From JAYOFM01 sp038117225 (GTDB lineage: Bacteria; Pseudomonadota; Alphaproteobacteria; Rhodospirillales; Casp-alpha2): a DNA stretch of 42,478 bases. Every line of letters starts with the position of its first letter. The stretch's first letter is position 1. The notes under the pieces are model-generated. The model saw nothing but the letters and a program-made list of their open reading frames with translations. It was not told the DNA's origin and did no database searches. Location: the NCBI GenBank assembly GCA_038117225.1, contig JAYOFM010000013.1:1-42478 (forward strand), given 5' to 3'. Shown here piece by piece: positions 1 through 8,210 of this stretch. A program made the position numbers and the translations under genes.

Positions 1-90
1 TTCCCATAGCAACTCCGGTGTATACCAGTGTTGCACTTGGTTTGTGAATTTAGCGGCGGCCTTGGTAGGGCGCGGCATCGACGAGACGTC

Positions 91-118
91 GTGACACCGG
101 TATCCGCCGTGTTAAATT
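91..118 (+). promoter_or_regulatory. Possible sigma-70 promoter of the cNMP-binding gene
   Basis: GTGACA (91-96), a 16-base spacer and TAAATT (113-118) resemble a -35/-10 pair. It would place the transcript start about 60 bases before the ATG at 188. The -35 is a poor match, so this is tentative. The remainder of 1-187 shows no gene. Confidence 0.25.
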
Positions 119-187
119 CCCCGTCCCGAACTTGGCTGGCCGGCTGTACATCCGGTGGGCGCGTTGCAACGCATAAGGAGTCCTCAC

Positions 188-649
188 ATGGCCGATGACA
201 ACGACGCCTTCGGCGTGCTGCGGGCGGTTGGGTGTTTTGCCGGGTTGACCGATGAGGAGGTCGGCGGGCTGGCGGAGCATGCGACGCGGCGCTCCGTGGC
301 GGCCGGCGATGTAATCATCCGCGAGGATGACGCCGATACCGCCATGTTCGTGCTGGCCGATGGGCGGCTGACCATTCGCATGGCGTTTCGCGACGCCGAG
401 ACGCCGGTGGTGGCGACCATCGAGCCGGGCGACCTGTTCGGCGAGATGGCGTTGCTGAGCGGCAAGCCACGCAGCGCCACGGTGACCGCCGACGTGGCCT
501 CCGAGGTCATCGAAATCGACGCCGCCGGCATTCAGGCGCTGATCAAGAAGCGGCCCGACGTGCAACAGCAGATCCGCTCCATGGTCGCCGAGCGTCAGGC
601 CGAGAACCTGAAAACCGTCATGATCCTCGCCAACGACCGCTCCGGCTGA
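188..649 (+). CDS. Cyclic-nucleotide-binding domain protein (no DNA-binding domain)
   Basis: The 153-residue protein is almost entirely one cNMP-binding (CAP_ED) beta-roll, about residues 10-125. The phosphate-binding cassette is at 84-99 and keeps the Glu (E86) and the Arg (R95, in PRSATV) that contact the cyclic nucleotide in this family, so ligand binding is plausible. A charged helix follows (about 115-146). No helix-turn-helix is present, so it is not a CRP/FNR regulator by itself and probably acts as a ligand-responsive partner or membrane-associated sensor. The ATG at 188 was chosen because TAAGGAG (174-180) lies 7 bases upstream; an in-frame start at 155 lacks this. The partner is unknown. 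Confidence 0.85.
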   Translation: MADDNDAFGVLRAVGCFAGLTDEEVGGLAEHATRRSVAAGDVIIREDDADTAMFVLADGRLTIRMAFRDAETPVVATIEPGDLFGEMALLSGKPRSATVTADVASEVIEIDAAGIQALIKKRPDVQQQIRSMVAERQAENLKTVMILANDRSG

Positions 650-679
650 CGGCCGTCCGGCCACGATCTCGCCTGGGCC

Positions 680-710
680 TTGCGACACCGCCGCCAACCC
701 GTGCTACATT
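680..710 (+). promoter_or_regulatory. Possible promoter giving a leaderless mRNA
   Basis: TTGCGA (680-685) and TACATT (705-710) are separated by 19 bases (18 to CTACAT). Transcription would start at or next to the ATG at 718. That gene has no Shine-Dalgarno sequence, which fits a leaderless message. The spacer is long, so confidence is low. Confidence 0.2.
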
Positions 711-717
711 CCCTCCC

Positions 718-1038
718 ATGGCATCGTTCTTTTCAAAACTGTTCGGCGGCGGCGGTTCCAAGGAACCAAAAGCGGTCGAACGCAGCGAACCGGAAACCCA
801 CGAAGGCCTGCTGGTCTACGCGGCGCCGGAACCGGACGGCGACAAGTGGCGGCTGGCCGGGCTGATCGTCAAGCCGGGCGAAGGCGATGCCGGCGATCTC
901 GAGCGTATATTCATCCGCGCCGATACCTTCGCCTCGCGCGACGAGGCGGTCGAGTGGTCGCTGAAGAAGGGCCGCCAGGTCATCGACGAGCGCGGCGCGC
1001 GCCTGTTCGCCAATGGCGAGCCGACGGGCCGCGCCTAG
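718..1038 (+). CDS. HlyU-family small protein
   Basis: The 106-residue protein has the layout of the HlyU family (Pfam HlyU): an N-terminal FFSKLFGGG segment, then a compact domain from about residue 30 with the block IRADTFASRDEAVEWSLKKG and the ending QVIDERGARLF. Vibrio HlyU of the ArsR type is a different protein; members of this Pfam family in alphaproteobacteria are of unknown role. It is preceded by the cNMP-binding gene on the same strand with a 68-base gap. No ribosome-binding site is seen before the ATG. The family call is by recognition of these motifs. Confidence 0.7.
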   Translation: MASFFSKLFGGGGSKEPKAVERSEPETHEGLLVYAAPEPDGDKWRLAGLIVKPGEGDAGDLERIFIRADTFASRDEAVEWSLKKGRQVIDERGARLFANGEPTGRA

Positions 1039-1143
1039 TTTCCTTCGCCGTTCCTCGCACGCGACATACGTATTCATCCGCATAGACCGGGACGTAAGCG
1101 CCGCGTATCACCTAGTCCTTCACGAACTCGCAAGGACCGGACC

Positions 1144-1728
1144 ATGTTTCGTCGACGGATTTCACCTTTATCGACCCCCGGCATCCTCATCGCGGTTCTG
1201 CTTCTCGCAACGGGGCTCCCCGGCATCGGCGCGGCGCCCGCGCATGGCTTCCAGGGCTTCTGCCACACCGTCTCGACGGCGCGATCTGATAAGGGGCGCG
1301 TCGAAATCTGCGCCACCAACGCACGGCCATCGAGCAGTTATGCCTCCTATGATCCGGGCATGGCGGCGGATGGCAACCTGAAGACCGCCTGGCTGGAAAA
1401 CCAACCGGGGTCGGGCGGCGGTGCGTGGATCGAGTACGTCTTCGCCAGTCCCCGCACCATTCAAGCGATCCAGTTGGTCAACGGCTACACTCGCTCGCGA
1501 ACCGTTTTCCGCGCCAACGGGCGCGTCCGCCACGCGCGCATCCTCGCTGATGGTATCGTGATCGAGGAATTGACCCTCGCCGACAGTTCCAAGCAGCAAA
1601 CCTTCCGCCTCTCCCAACCGACAAAAGCGCGCTACCTGCGGCTGGAAATCGTCGATACCTTCCCGGGCCGCAAGACAGAGTATGTGGCGATCACGGAATT
1701 CCTGGTCGAATTCGCCGACACTCACTAG
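1144..1728 (+). CDS. Exported discoidin-like (NADase-type glycan-binding) domain protein
   Basis: The 194-residue protein starts with a signal peptide (basic MFRRR, hydrophobic core about residues 13-30, cleavage near 32-36). The mature part is a beta-sandwich of the F5/8 type C class. Residues about 60-190 contain the pattern of the NADase-type glycan-binding domain: AADGNLKTAWLE, then GGGAWIEYVF, then IQLVNGY, then FRANGRVRHARI. Two Cys (in FCHTV and EICAT) frame the mature N terminus and could form a disulphide. An AAGGA motif precedes the ATG. It probably binds a carbohydrate or surface polymer in the periplasm or outside the cell; no catalytic domain is present. Confidence 0.65.
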   Translation: MFRRRISPLSTPGILIAVLLLATGLPGIGAAPAHGFQGFCHTVSTARSDKGRVEICATNARPSSSYASYDPGMAADGNLKTAWLENQPGSGGGAWIEYVFASPRTIQAIQLVNGYTRSRTVFRANGRVRHARILADGIVIEELTLADSSKQQTFRLSQPTKARYLRLEIVDTFPGRKTEYVAITEFLVEFADTH

Positions 1729-1740
1729 CCGTCGGTTCTC

Positions 1741-2928
1741 CTACAAACCCCTAGGCACCTTGAGCGCCACGCAGGCGGACAGCAGGTGCTGGCAACCGAG
1801 GATGATAAACACCGCTTCGATGGGGAAGAAGGTCAGTGCCAGGGCATAGATGGCCGGCGGCAGCAGTTGCGAGACTTCGATGTAGGTTCTGAACACCGAG
1901 GCCATCTCGGCCCGTTCATACGGGTGCACGGCGCGCAGGAACGGAATGTTGCCGAGCGCGTCGAGCACCATGGAGCCGGCCGCCGAGGCAACGAACAGCC
2001 CCGCGATCAGCCACGGGTGGCCACTGGCAAAGCCGGCGGCGGCGGAAAACACGCCGGTGACGAAGAACGCGATGACGAGCGTGTGGCGAACGCCGAAATG
2101 CCGTCCGGCGCGACCGGCCAGCGGCGCCATGAACAGCATCGCCTGCGCCACGGTCAGCATCACCGCGACGATGAACTCGCCACCGCCGGCGGCGACAATG
2201 GCCAGCGGCGGATAAATGAAAAAGGTGATCCAGTGGGTCGAGCGGGTGAAGGCGATGAGCCAGGCCAGCCGCATCCTCGGTTGGGCGACGAAACGGCGCA
2301 CGTTCTGAAAGGCCGACGTGGGCTTTTTGGTCATCGGCCGAATCGCCGTGTTTTCAACGAGCCGCAGAACCCAGAAATAGCCGAGCGTGATACAGGCCGC
2401 GAGGGCGCTGGGACCGAACACGGCGAGCGGACCGAACGTTGTGTTAAGCCAGATACCGAGGGCCGGCCCGGTGCTCCAAGCGACGCCGATGGCGACCAGG
2501 CGCCGCGGCTCGGCGACGATCATGTCCTTCTTGGCGATGTGATCGAGAATATAGAGATTGAGCGCGATGTTGGAGCACACCACCGCCAGCGCGCGGCATT
2601 GCAACCCGGCGGCGAATGTCGGCAGTTGCGCCAGCGCCATCAGCATCGCCGCCGCGATCATCAGCAGACACCCCGAGGTGAACACCCAGCGCCGGCCGAT
2701 ACGCCGGATAATCACCGGCACGAACAGGCTGAATACCAGCGTCGTCACGCCGATGGCGGTATACAGCATGCTGACGGCGCGAGCCGATTCGAACAATCGA
2801 TAGGCTTCCAACGGCAGCACGCCAGCAATCAACGCGCGCGAATAGGCGTCCGTGCCCGACAGCACGGCAAACACACTGGCGTTGGGCCGATCGACGACCC
2901 GCAGCCACATGGGGAAACGGATTTCCAT
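1741..2928 (-). CDS. Major facilitator superfamily transporter
   Basis: This 395-residue polytopic membrane protein has about 10-12 hydrophobic segments. The loop after the second segment has the basic pattern IIRRIGRRWVF, which corresponds to the MFS motif between TM2 and TM3, and GRHFGVRH in the second half repeats it. The length matches a 12-TM MFS protein. The substrate cannot be told; the residue pattern is closest to drug or sugar efflux-type carriers. It converges with the exported-domain gene on the plus strand, 12 bases apart. No operon partner is evident. Confidence 0.8.
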   Translation of the reverse strand: MEIRFPMWLRVVDRPNASVFAVLSGTDAYSRALIAGVLPLEAYRLFESARAVSMLYTAIGVTTLVFSLFVPVIIRRIGRRWVFTSGCLLMIAAAMLMALAQLPTFAAGLQCRALAVVCSNIALNLYILDHIAKKDMIVAEPRRLVAIGVAWSTGPALGIWLNTTFGPLAVFGPSALAACITLGYFWVLRLVENTAIRPMTKKPTSAFQNVRRFVAQPRMRLAWLIAFTRSTHWITFFIYPPLAIVAAGGGEFIVAVMLTVAQAMLFMAPLAGRAGRHFGVRHTLVIAFFVTGVFSAAAGFASGHPWLIAGLFVASAAGSMVLDALGNIPFLRAVHPYERAEMASVFRTYIEVSQLLPPAIYALALTFFPIEAVFIILGCQHLLSACVALKVPRGL

Positions 2929-3047
2929 GGAAGGCCGGCGGGCCCCTAGCCGATAAAGTCTAACAGGTGGTTGTTATCATAGCGCCCACGGGCGGTCTCA
3001 TCTTCGCGTCCGCGACACGCTAATCCATTGCCGGCGACACCGCCACC

Positions 3048-4040
3048 CTACGCCACGACCACGTCAATGCCATGAACCTGATTACGGGCGCCGTCGAGCG
3101 GCTGCGTCTGACCTTCGGCATCGGTGGCGCGGCATTGCAGACGATACGTGCCGGGATGATCCGGATTCCAGGTCAGGCGATACCGCTGCCAGGACCGCTG
3201 ATGGCGCGGTTCAAGCGCCGCGCCGCGCCAGGTCGCGCCGCCGTCGGTGCTGACCTCGACCCGGCGCACATCCGTATGCGACCAGGCCCAGCCCCAGATT
3301 TCGACCGCCTCGCCATGATCAATATATGTCTCCGAGGAGGGCGCGACGATGAGACTTTCGGGGCCGAACCGCCAAACCGGTTTCGTCGTCTGCTCACCGG
3401 GGATCGGATCGTTATAGAAGCGCGTGGTGAACAGGCTATCGGCGCGACGGTCGGCCAATTCAAGGCGGCTGATCCATTTGACATTGTTGGTGCCGTAGAA
3501 TCCGGGAATGACCAGCCGCGCCGGCGCGCCGTGCTTGTGGGTCAGCGGCGCGCCGTTGAGTTGCGTGGCGATCAGCACGTCGCCCTCGGCGACGCGCGAC
3601 AGCGGCATGTCCTTCTGGTAGTGCGCCTGCGCGACCCCCGCGTAGGCGCCGTGATCGATCCCACTGGTCCACAGATACGTCGCCCGCGCGTCGACGCCGA
3701 CGGTATCCAGCAGATCATGCAGGTCGACACCACCCCAGCGCACATTGGCGACCTGGCGGGTCGGCAGGGTCGGCTTTAAGGGGCTGCCGGCGCATTGATG
3801 AGCCGCCTCGATCGATCGCTGCGGAAACATGGCGAGATCATCGAGGGTCAGCGTCGCCAGCCGCGCGACCAGCCCGGCGATATCGAACGACCAGCCATCG
3901 AGATCGACCTCGGGGAGGCCCATGTGGGCGAGCACGAACAAATCCTCGGTCGCGGTCAGGCGATTGGTCATGGCGGCGGGTTTCAACGGGTACTCGCGCA
4001 CCAGTCCCTCGACCCGCATTCGTGGTTTCCGCCTCGCCAT
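3048..4040 (-). CDS. Sulfite-oxidase-type molybdopterin enzyme
   Basis: The 330-residue protein has an oxidoreductase molybdopterin-binding domain (about 35-215) followed by a Mo-co dimerisation domain (about 225-330, including VSTDGGATW and the closing ARNQVHGIDVVV). The Cys in AHQCAGSP (about residue 83) fits the molybdenum-ligating Cys of sulfite oxidases. Blocks YTNN-like GTNNVKWI and HKHGAPARLVIPGFYG are typical of the family. No Tat or Sec signal is visible, so it would be cytoplasmic, unlike most bacterial SorA/YedY proteins. An in-frame TTG at 4049 is possible, but ATG at 4040 is preferred. The physiological substrate and electron acceptor are unknown. Confidence 0.85.
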   Translation of the reverse strand: MARRKPRMRVEGLVREYPLKPAAMTNRLTATEDLFVLAHMGLPEVDLDGWSFDIAGLVARLATLTLDDLAMFPQRSIEAAHQCAGSPLKPTLPTRQVANVRWGGVDLHDLLDTVGVDARATYLWTSGIDHGAYAGVAQAHYQKDMPLSRVAEGDVLIATQLNGAPLTHKHGAPARLVIPGFYGTNNVKWISRLELADRRADSLFTTRFYNDPIPGEQTTKPVWRFGPESLIVAPSSETYIDHGEAVEIWGWAWSHTDVRRVEVSTDGGATWRGAALEPRHQRSWQRYRLTWNPDHPGTYRLQCRATDAEGQTQPLDGARNQVHGIDVVVA

Positions 4041-4122
4041 GTGCGGCAATATGGCAGTGCCGGGCAGGCGATGCTAGGGTCGGCGCGACATCAGTCGCAA
4101 CGCCACGACGTAGGAAATCCCC

Positions 4123-5274
4123 ATGATCGGCCCCGAACACTTCCGCCGCCGCACGCAGGGATTTCAGCGCCGCCTCGCCGATGGCGACGTGGACGTAGCC
4201 GTCCTCACCGATCCCGATACCATCGCCTACCTGGGCGGCTTCTGGAACTACCTCGGCGTACAATGGGGACGGCCGACGTTTCTGGTGGTGCCCAGGGCCG
4301 ACGCCCCGGTGCTGGTGACGCCGCTGATGGAAAGCGCCATGGCCGGCGTCATGACCTGGATCGACGACGTGCGTCCTTGGGAAGACGGCGGTGACGAATG
4401 GCATGGGGTGCTGGCTGGCGCCCTGCCCGCCGGCACCCGGACCATCGGCATCGAGGCCGACAAGACTCATGCGGCGGCGGATCGCTTCGTCCGCGAGGCC
4501 GCGCCGAATGTCATCGACGTTTCCCGCGCCATCGGCGAGATGCGCATGATCAAGGACGCCGACGAAATCGCCGTCATGCGCCAGGCCGGCGAGGTTGCCG
4601 TCGCCGCCATCGACGCCGGCCGTCACGCCATCGCCGAAGGTGTGCCGGAATATGAAATGTGCCTGGCGCTGATGGCCGGCGGCACCCGCAAGGCGGCGGA
4701 ACTGCTCGGCGACGCCACGCCGGAAGCCCTGTTCACCTCACCGATGATGCACAATCTTGAAATTCTGCAGTCCGGCCATGATACGTCCATGGTCCACCGC
4801 CGGGCCTCCACCCGCCGCGTACAAACCGGTGAAGTCGTCTATTTCTGCCTCTGCGGCATGATCGATTTTCGACTTTATAAGCTCGGCTTCGATCGGGAGT
4901 TCTTTCTCGGCTCGGTCAGCGACGAGCATGCGCGGGTGCATGAAACCTGTTTGGCGGCACAGGCGGCGGCGCTGGCCGCCATCCGTCCCGGCATCGCCGC
5001 CGAGGATGTCCATCTGGCGGCGGCCGAGGTCTATCAATCGGCCGGTTTCGGCGCCGGCTATCGCACCGGCCGCGCCGTCGGGGTTTCCTTCTTGGAAAAA
5101 CCGGAACTGAAGATCGGCGACCGGACGCCGCTCGCCCCCGGCATGACCTTCGCCGTCGATGGCGGCATTACCGTCCCCGGCGACTTCGGCGCCCGGATCG
5201 GCGACAGCATCGTGGTTACCGACGACGGCTACGAGGTGCTGACCCCCTATCCGCGTGAACTGACCATCGTCTAA
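4123..5274 (+). CDS. Creatinase-like M24 family hydrolase without metal ligands
   Basis: The 383-residue protein has the two-domain layout of creatinase/prolidase (N-terminal domain about 1-135, pita-bread domain about 145-375). The metal ligands of M24 peptidases are not kept: the GHG His position reads TGRAVG (R317), the TVEPG Glu reads FAVDGG (D345), and the last Glu reads ARIGDS (G360). H225 in MVHRRAS matches the region of the catalytic His of creatinase, which is also metal-free. So it is better called a creatinase-like C-N hydrolase than a prolidase. The upstream neighbour is divergent. A sarcosine-oxidase-class gene lies two genes downstream, which would suit a creatine-type pathway, but the substrate is inference. 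Confidence 0.7.
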   Translation: MIGPEHFRRRTQGFQRRLADGDVDVAVLTDPDTIAYLGGFWNYLGVQWGRPTFLVVPRADAPVLVTPLMESAMAGVMTWIDDVRPWEDGGDEWHGVLAGALPAGTRTIGIEADKTHAAADRFVREAAPNVIDVSRAIGEMRMIKDADEIAVMRQAGEVAVAAIDAGRHAIAEGVPEYEMCLALMAGGTRKAAELLGDATPEALFTSPMMHNLEILQSGHDTSMVHRRASTRRVQTGEVVYFCLCGMIDFRLYKLGFDREFFLGSVSDEHARVHETCLAAQAAALAAIRPGIAAEDVHLAAAEVYQSAGFGAGYRTGRAVGVSFLEKPELKIGDRTPLAPGMTFAVDGGITVPGDFGARIGDSIVVTDDGYEVLTPYPRELTIV

Positions 5275-5282
5275 TCCTTCAT

Positions 5283-5300
5283 GCCGCGCCACGCGGCTTA
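5283..5300 (+). terminator. Possible weak terminator after the M24 gene
   Basis: GCCGCG-CCA-CGCGGC (5283-5297) is a perfect 6-bp hairpin 9 bases after the stop codon, followed by TTATT. The U-tract is short, so termination may be partial. It directly abuts the FNR box of the next gene. Confidence 0.35.
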
Positions 5301-5314
5301 TTGATCCGCATCAA
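5301..5314 (+). promoter_or_regulatory. FNR/FixK-type operator
   Basis: TTGAT-CCGC-ATCAA is a perfect match to the FNR/ANR/FixK consensus TTGAT-N4-ATCAA. Its centre is at 5307.5. TAGGCT at 5337-5342 is a reasonable -10, which would put the transcript start near 5349, about -41.5 from the box centre, the usual class II activation distance. The target is the CBS-domain gene at 5373. Confidence 0.75.
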
Positions 5315-5372
5315 TGTCGAACGATCTGCATCGGCCTAGGCTTTCTCCATGATCGCCTGAAGGAGGCCAATA

Positions 5373-5810
5373 ATGCTTGATAAGAATGTTGGAAATGTAG
5401 TCGGACATCAAACGCTGGTAACGCTTCCCGGCGAGACCTCGGTGGCAAAAGCCGCCGAGGCCATGGCCGATCGCAAGGTCGGCGCCGTTCTGATCTTTAA
5501 CGGAGACGAACTCGGCGGTATCTTCACGGATCGTGATATCGTCGAGCGGGTGGTCGCCGAGGGACTCGACGCTTCGCGTACCCGACTGGTTGACGTGATG
5601 ACACCCGACCCGGTGGTGATCACGCCCGACCATACCGTCGGCGAAACCATGCGGGTCATGAAGGACCGGCACACGCGGCACCTGCCGCTTAAACGCGAGG
5701 ATAAAATCGTTGGCATCGTTTCCGCCCGTGACCTGCTGCGATCCGTCGTCGACGAACGGGCGGAGCAGGATGCCCGCTTCGACGATATTTGGGAGGGCTT
5801 TCCCATCTAA
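5373..5810 (+). CDS. Tandem CBS-domain protein
   Basis: The 145-residue protein is two CBS domains (about 7-66 and 72-129) with no other domain. Typical blocks are VGAVLIF..DELGGIFTDRDIVERV in the first and GIVSARDLLRSVV in the second. CBS pairs bind adenosine nucleotides such as AMP, ATP or S-adenosylmethionine and usually serve as energy sensors. AAGGAGG (5360-5366) lies 6 bases before the ATG, a strong ribosome-binding site. A perfect FNR/FixK box lies 58 bases upstream, so it is probably induced at low oxygen. The FAD oxidoreductase gene follows after 12 bases and may be co-transcribed. Confidence 0.9.
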   Translation: MLDKNVGNVVGHQTLVTLPGETSVAKAAEAMADRKVGAVLIFNGDELGGIFTDRDIVERVVAEGLDASRTRLVDVMTPDPVVITPDHTVGETMRVMKDRHTRHLPLKREDKIVGIVSARDLLRSVVDERAEQDARFDDIWEGFPI

Positions 5811-5822
5811 GCCTGCCCGCCC

Positions 5823-7004
5823 ATGAGCACCGTTGCCGCCTATGACGTGGTGATCGTCGGCGGTGGCATCATCGGCAGCGCTATCGCTCATTTTCTGACC
5901 CGCGATGAGGCATTCGCAGGCACCGTCGCCGTCATTGAGACCGACCCGACCTACGAATTCGCAACCACGCCGCGCTCGGTCGCGTCGATCCGCCAGCAAT
6001 TCACCACCGAAGTGAATGTCCGCATCTCGCAGTTCGGTATCCAGTTCTTCCGCGCCGCCCGGGAAACCTTCGGCCCCGACGCCGACATCGGCCTCAAGGA
6101 GCCGGGTTACCTGTTGCTCGCGGATGATGCCAGCGCCGCGGCACACCGCGAACGGGTAACCTGGCAACGGGGCGTCGATGCCGATGTCGCCTGGCTGGCG
6201 CCATCAGAACTCGGCGAGCGGTTTCCCTGGCTCGCCGACGACGAAACGGCCGGCGGCAGCCTTGGTCTGAGCGGTGAAGGCTGGATCGACCCGCATAGCC
6301 TGCTGCACCTGTTCATCGCGTCGGGCAAGGCGGGCGGTGTCGACTACATTACCGGCGAGGTCGTCGGCATGAACACCACGGCCGGCAATGTCGACGCCGT
6401 GACCCTGGCGGATGGCCGCCGCCTCGCTAGCGGCACCGTCGTCAACGCGGCCGGAAAGTACGCGGACGGCGTCGCTCGCATGGCCGGCGCGGATATCCCG
6501 GTCGAACCCCGCAAGCGCTGCGTCTTCGCCTTCGATTGCCGCGACAAGGATGCCATGGCGGAAACACCGCTGGTGATTACCGCCAACGGCGTGGCGTTCC
6601 GTCGCGAGGGACCCGGCTTTATCACCTGTGTCTCGCCGCCCGAGGACCGGGACCCCGTGACACTCGACTTCGAGGTCGAGCACTGGCAGTTCGAGGACAT
6701 CATCTGGCCGGAACTGGCGCGGCTCGTGCCGGCGTTCGAGGCCATCAAGGTGACCAGTTTCTGGGCCTGCCACTATGCCTTCAACACCTTCGATCAGAAC
6801 GCCATCCTGGGACCGCATCCGGCCGCCTCGAACCTGCTGTTGGCCAACGGATTCTCCGGCCACGGTCTGCAACAGGCACCGGCTGTTGGACGCGGCATCG
6901 CCGAATGGATCACCTACGGCGAATACCGCTCGCTCGACCTCACCGACCTCGGCTACGATCGCATCACGCAAAATCGCCCGCATGTCGAGGGCAACGTTTA
7001 CTGA
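5823..7004 (+). CDS. FOXRED1-like FAD-dependent oxidoreductase (DAO family)
   Basis: The 393-residue protein has an N-terminal Rossmann FAD site (VVIVGGGIIGSAIA, about 9-22) and belongs to the D-amino-acid oxidase/sarcosine oxidase superfamily. Three blocks closely match mitochondrial FOXRED1: PVEPRKR (226-232), YAFNTFDQNAILGP (318-331) and GFSGHGLQQAP (343-353). FOXRED1 takes part in complex I assembly; bacterial relatives are usually annotated as amine or amino-acid oxidases. No ribosome-binding site is obvious, but the CBS gene ends 12 bases before it, so translation may be coupled. A CMD-family gene follows 36 bases later. The substrate is unknown. Confidence 0.8.
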   Translation: MSTVAAYDVVIVGGGIIGSAIAHFLTRDEAFAGTVAVIETDPTYEFATTPRSVASIRQQFTTEVNVRISQFGIQFFRAARETFGPDADIGLKEPGYLLLADDASAAAHRERVTWQRGVDADVAWLAPSELGERFPWLADDETAGGSLGLSGEGWIDPHSLLHLFIASGKAGGVDYITGEVVGMNTTAGNVDAVTLADGRRLASGTVVNAAGKYADGVARMAGADIPVEPRKRCVFAFDCRDKDAMAETPLVITANGVAFRREGPGFITCVSPPEDRDPVTLDFEVEHWQFEDIIWPELARLVPAFEAIKVTSFWACHYAFNTFDQNAILGPHPAASNLLLANGFSGHGLQQAPAVGRGIAEWITYGEYRSLDLTDLGYDRITQNRPHVEGNVY

Positions 7005-7040
7005 TCCCCAACCATATTGGATTTCCCGAAGGAGCCCCGC

Positions 7041-7628
7041 ATGAGCCGCCTTGCCGACCTGTCGCCCGACGACTTCGATGCCGACCAGCGCCGCCTTTAT
7101 GACGGCATCGTCAACGGCAAGCGCGCCAGCGACCATGCCGACGATTTTCTCAACGCCGGTGGCGGCATGCGGGGGCCGTTCAACGCGCTGATCCGCGCGC
7201 CCGGCGTCGGCGAACCGGCCCACCTATTGGGCGAGGCCCTGCGCTATGGCGGTAAGCTCCCCGGCCCGTGGCGCGAATTGGGTATTCTGGTCGTCGCGCA
7301 AACTTGGAAGGCGCAATACGAATGGTGGGCCCACGCCAAGATCGCTCGCCGCGAAGGCCTGCCCGAGGCGGTGATCAAGGCGGTGAAGGCCGGACGCCGC
7401 CCCGACACCGACGACGCGGCCCTACTCGCCATTTATGACTTCGCGACGACGCTGCTCAACGAACGCCGGGTGCCCGACGAACTCTACACCCGCGCCGTCG
7501 AGGCCCTGGGAGAGGCCGGTGTCGCCGAACTGAATATTCTGCTCGGCTACTACACCATCATCTCGATGACCCTGAACGTGTTCGAGGTACCGCTGGCCGA
7601 GGGCGAAGAAGTCCCCTTCCCCATCTAG
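7041..7628 (+). CDS. Carboxymuconolactone decarboxylase (CMD) family protein
   Basis: The 195-residue all-helical protein has the CMD/AhpD core at about 55-130, with LGILVVAQTWKAQYEWWAHAKIA and the following GLPEAVIKAV. The CxxC pair of AhpD-type peroxidases is absent (QYEWW occupies it), so it is not a thiol peroxidase and resembles the decarboxylase/uncharacterised branch. Start at 7041 is preferred to an in-frame start at 7017 because GAAGGAG lies just upstream. It follows the FAD oxidoreductase on the same strand, so a joint catabolic role is possible. Function unknown. Confidence 0.75.
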   Translation: MSRLADLSPDDFDADQRRLYDGIVNGKRASDHADDFLNAGGGMRGPFNALIRAPGVGEPAHLLGEALRYGGKLPGPWRELGILVVAQTWKAQYEWWAHAKIARREGLPEAVIKAVKAGRRPDTDDAALLAIYDFATTLLNERRVPDELYTRAVEALGEAGVAELNILLGYYTIISMTLNVFEVPLAEGEEVPFPI

Positions 7629-7636
7629 CGGGACGA

Positions 7637-8110
7637 TTACAGCCCGGCACGGATGCCCGGCCAGTTGCCGTCCGCCTTGGCTATATTGCCCGGGATGTCA
7701 CCGGCCCAGTGATTTTGCACGCCCTTTGAATAGTTCAGGTAGAGTTTGCCATCGACGATCTTCCAGGCTTCCGGGTCGATGCTGGCGGTATAGCCCTGGC
7801 TAACGGCCCAGGCGCAGAACCCGCCGTACTGCGGCGCGTATTTTTCAGGCGCGGCCTTGAACGTGGCGAGGTTGGCGGCGTTGGCGAACCGCCATTTGGC
7901 GCCGTTCCATTCGGCGGTGAATTCCCTCGATCCAGCAACGGCGCGGCCATCGGTGAAATAAGCCACCGGATCGGTGCCGCCAATCGCAACGCCGTCCCGA
8001 CCGGTTGTGTAAACCTTGCCGGCATAAGCGGCGCCGGCCAGGGTGACGAGCAATGCCACGGCCACGGCAGTGAAGGCACGGCGGCTGAATACGGTGATGG
8101 AAGCGAACAT
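7637..8110 (-). CDS. Exported YHS-domain protein
   Basis: The 157-residue protein has a signal peptide (MFASITVFSRRAFTAV, cleavage after AYAG near residue 30). The mature part contains the YHS pattern GTDPVAYFTDG, followed by EFTAEWNGAKWRFANAANLATFKAAPEKYAPQ and GGFCAWAVSQG. YHS domains are found in metal-handling proteins; the single Cys is kept, but the usual ligand set is not clear. ATG at 8110 was chosen because TGAGG lies 6 bases upstream; an ATG at 8122 is also in frame. It converges with the CMD gene, 8 bases apart, without a terminator. Confidence 0.85.
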   Translation of the reverse strand: MFASITVFSRRAFTAVAVALLVTLAGAAYAGKVYTTGRDGVAIGGTDPVAYFTDGRAVAGSREFTAEWNGAKWRFANAANLATFKAAPEKYAPQYGGFCAWAVSQGYTASIDPEAWKIVDGKLYLNYSKGVQNHWAGDIPGNIAKADGNWPGIRAGL

Positions 8111-8210
8111 GATTAACCTCATAATGGCTGTGGTTTCAGTTGAACCTGATGTGGCGGTTCGGCGCTAAAATTTCCAATAAACGTCCTACACATTTTCGCG
8201 AGCCGGCGAT

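Noticed and set aside
50..697. Minus-strand frame over the cNMP-binding gene
   Set aside because: It is the complement of a gene with a clear ribosome-binding site and a recognised domain; the reverse translation shows only composition bias.
4123..5274. Annotation as Xaa-Pro dipeptidase
   Set aside because: The M24 metal ligands are not kept.
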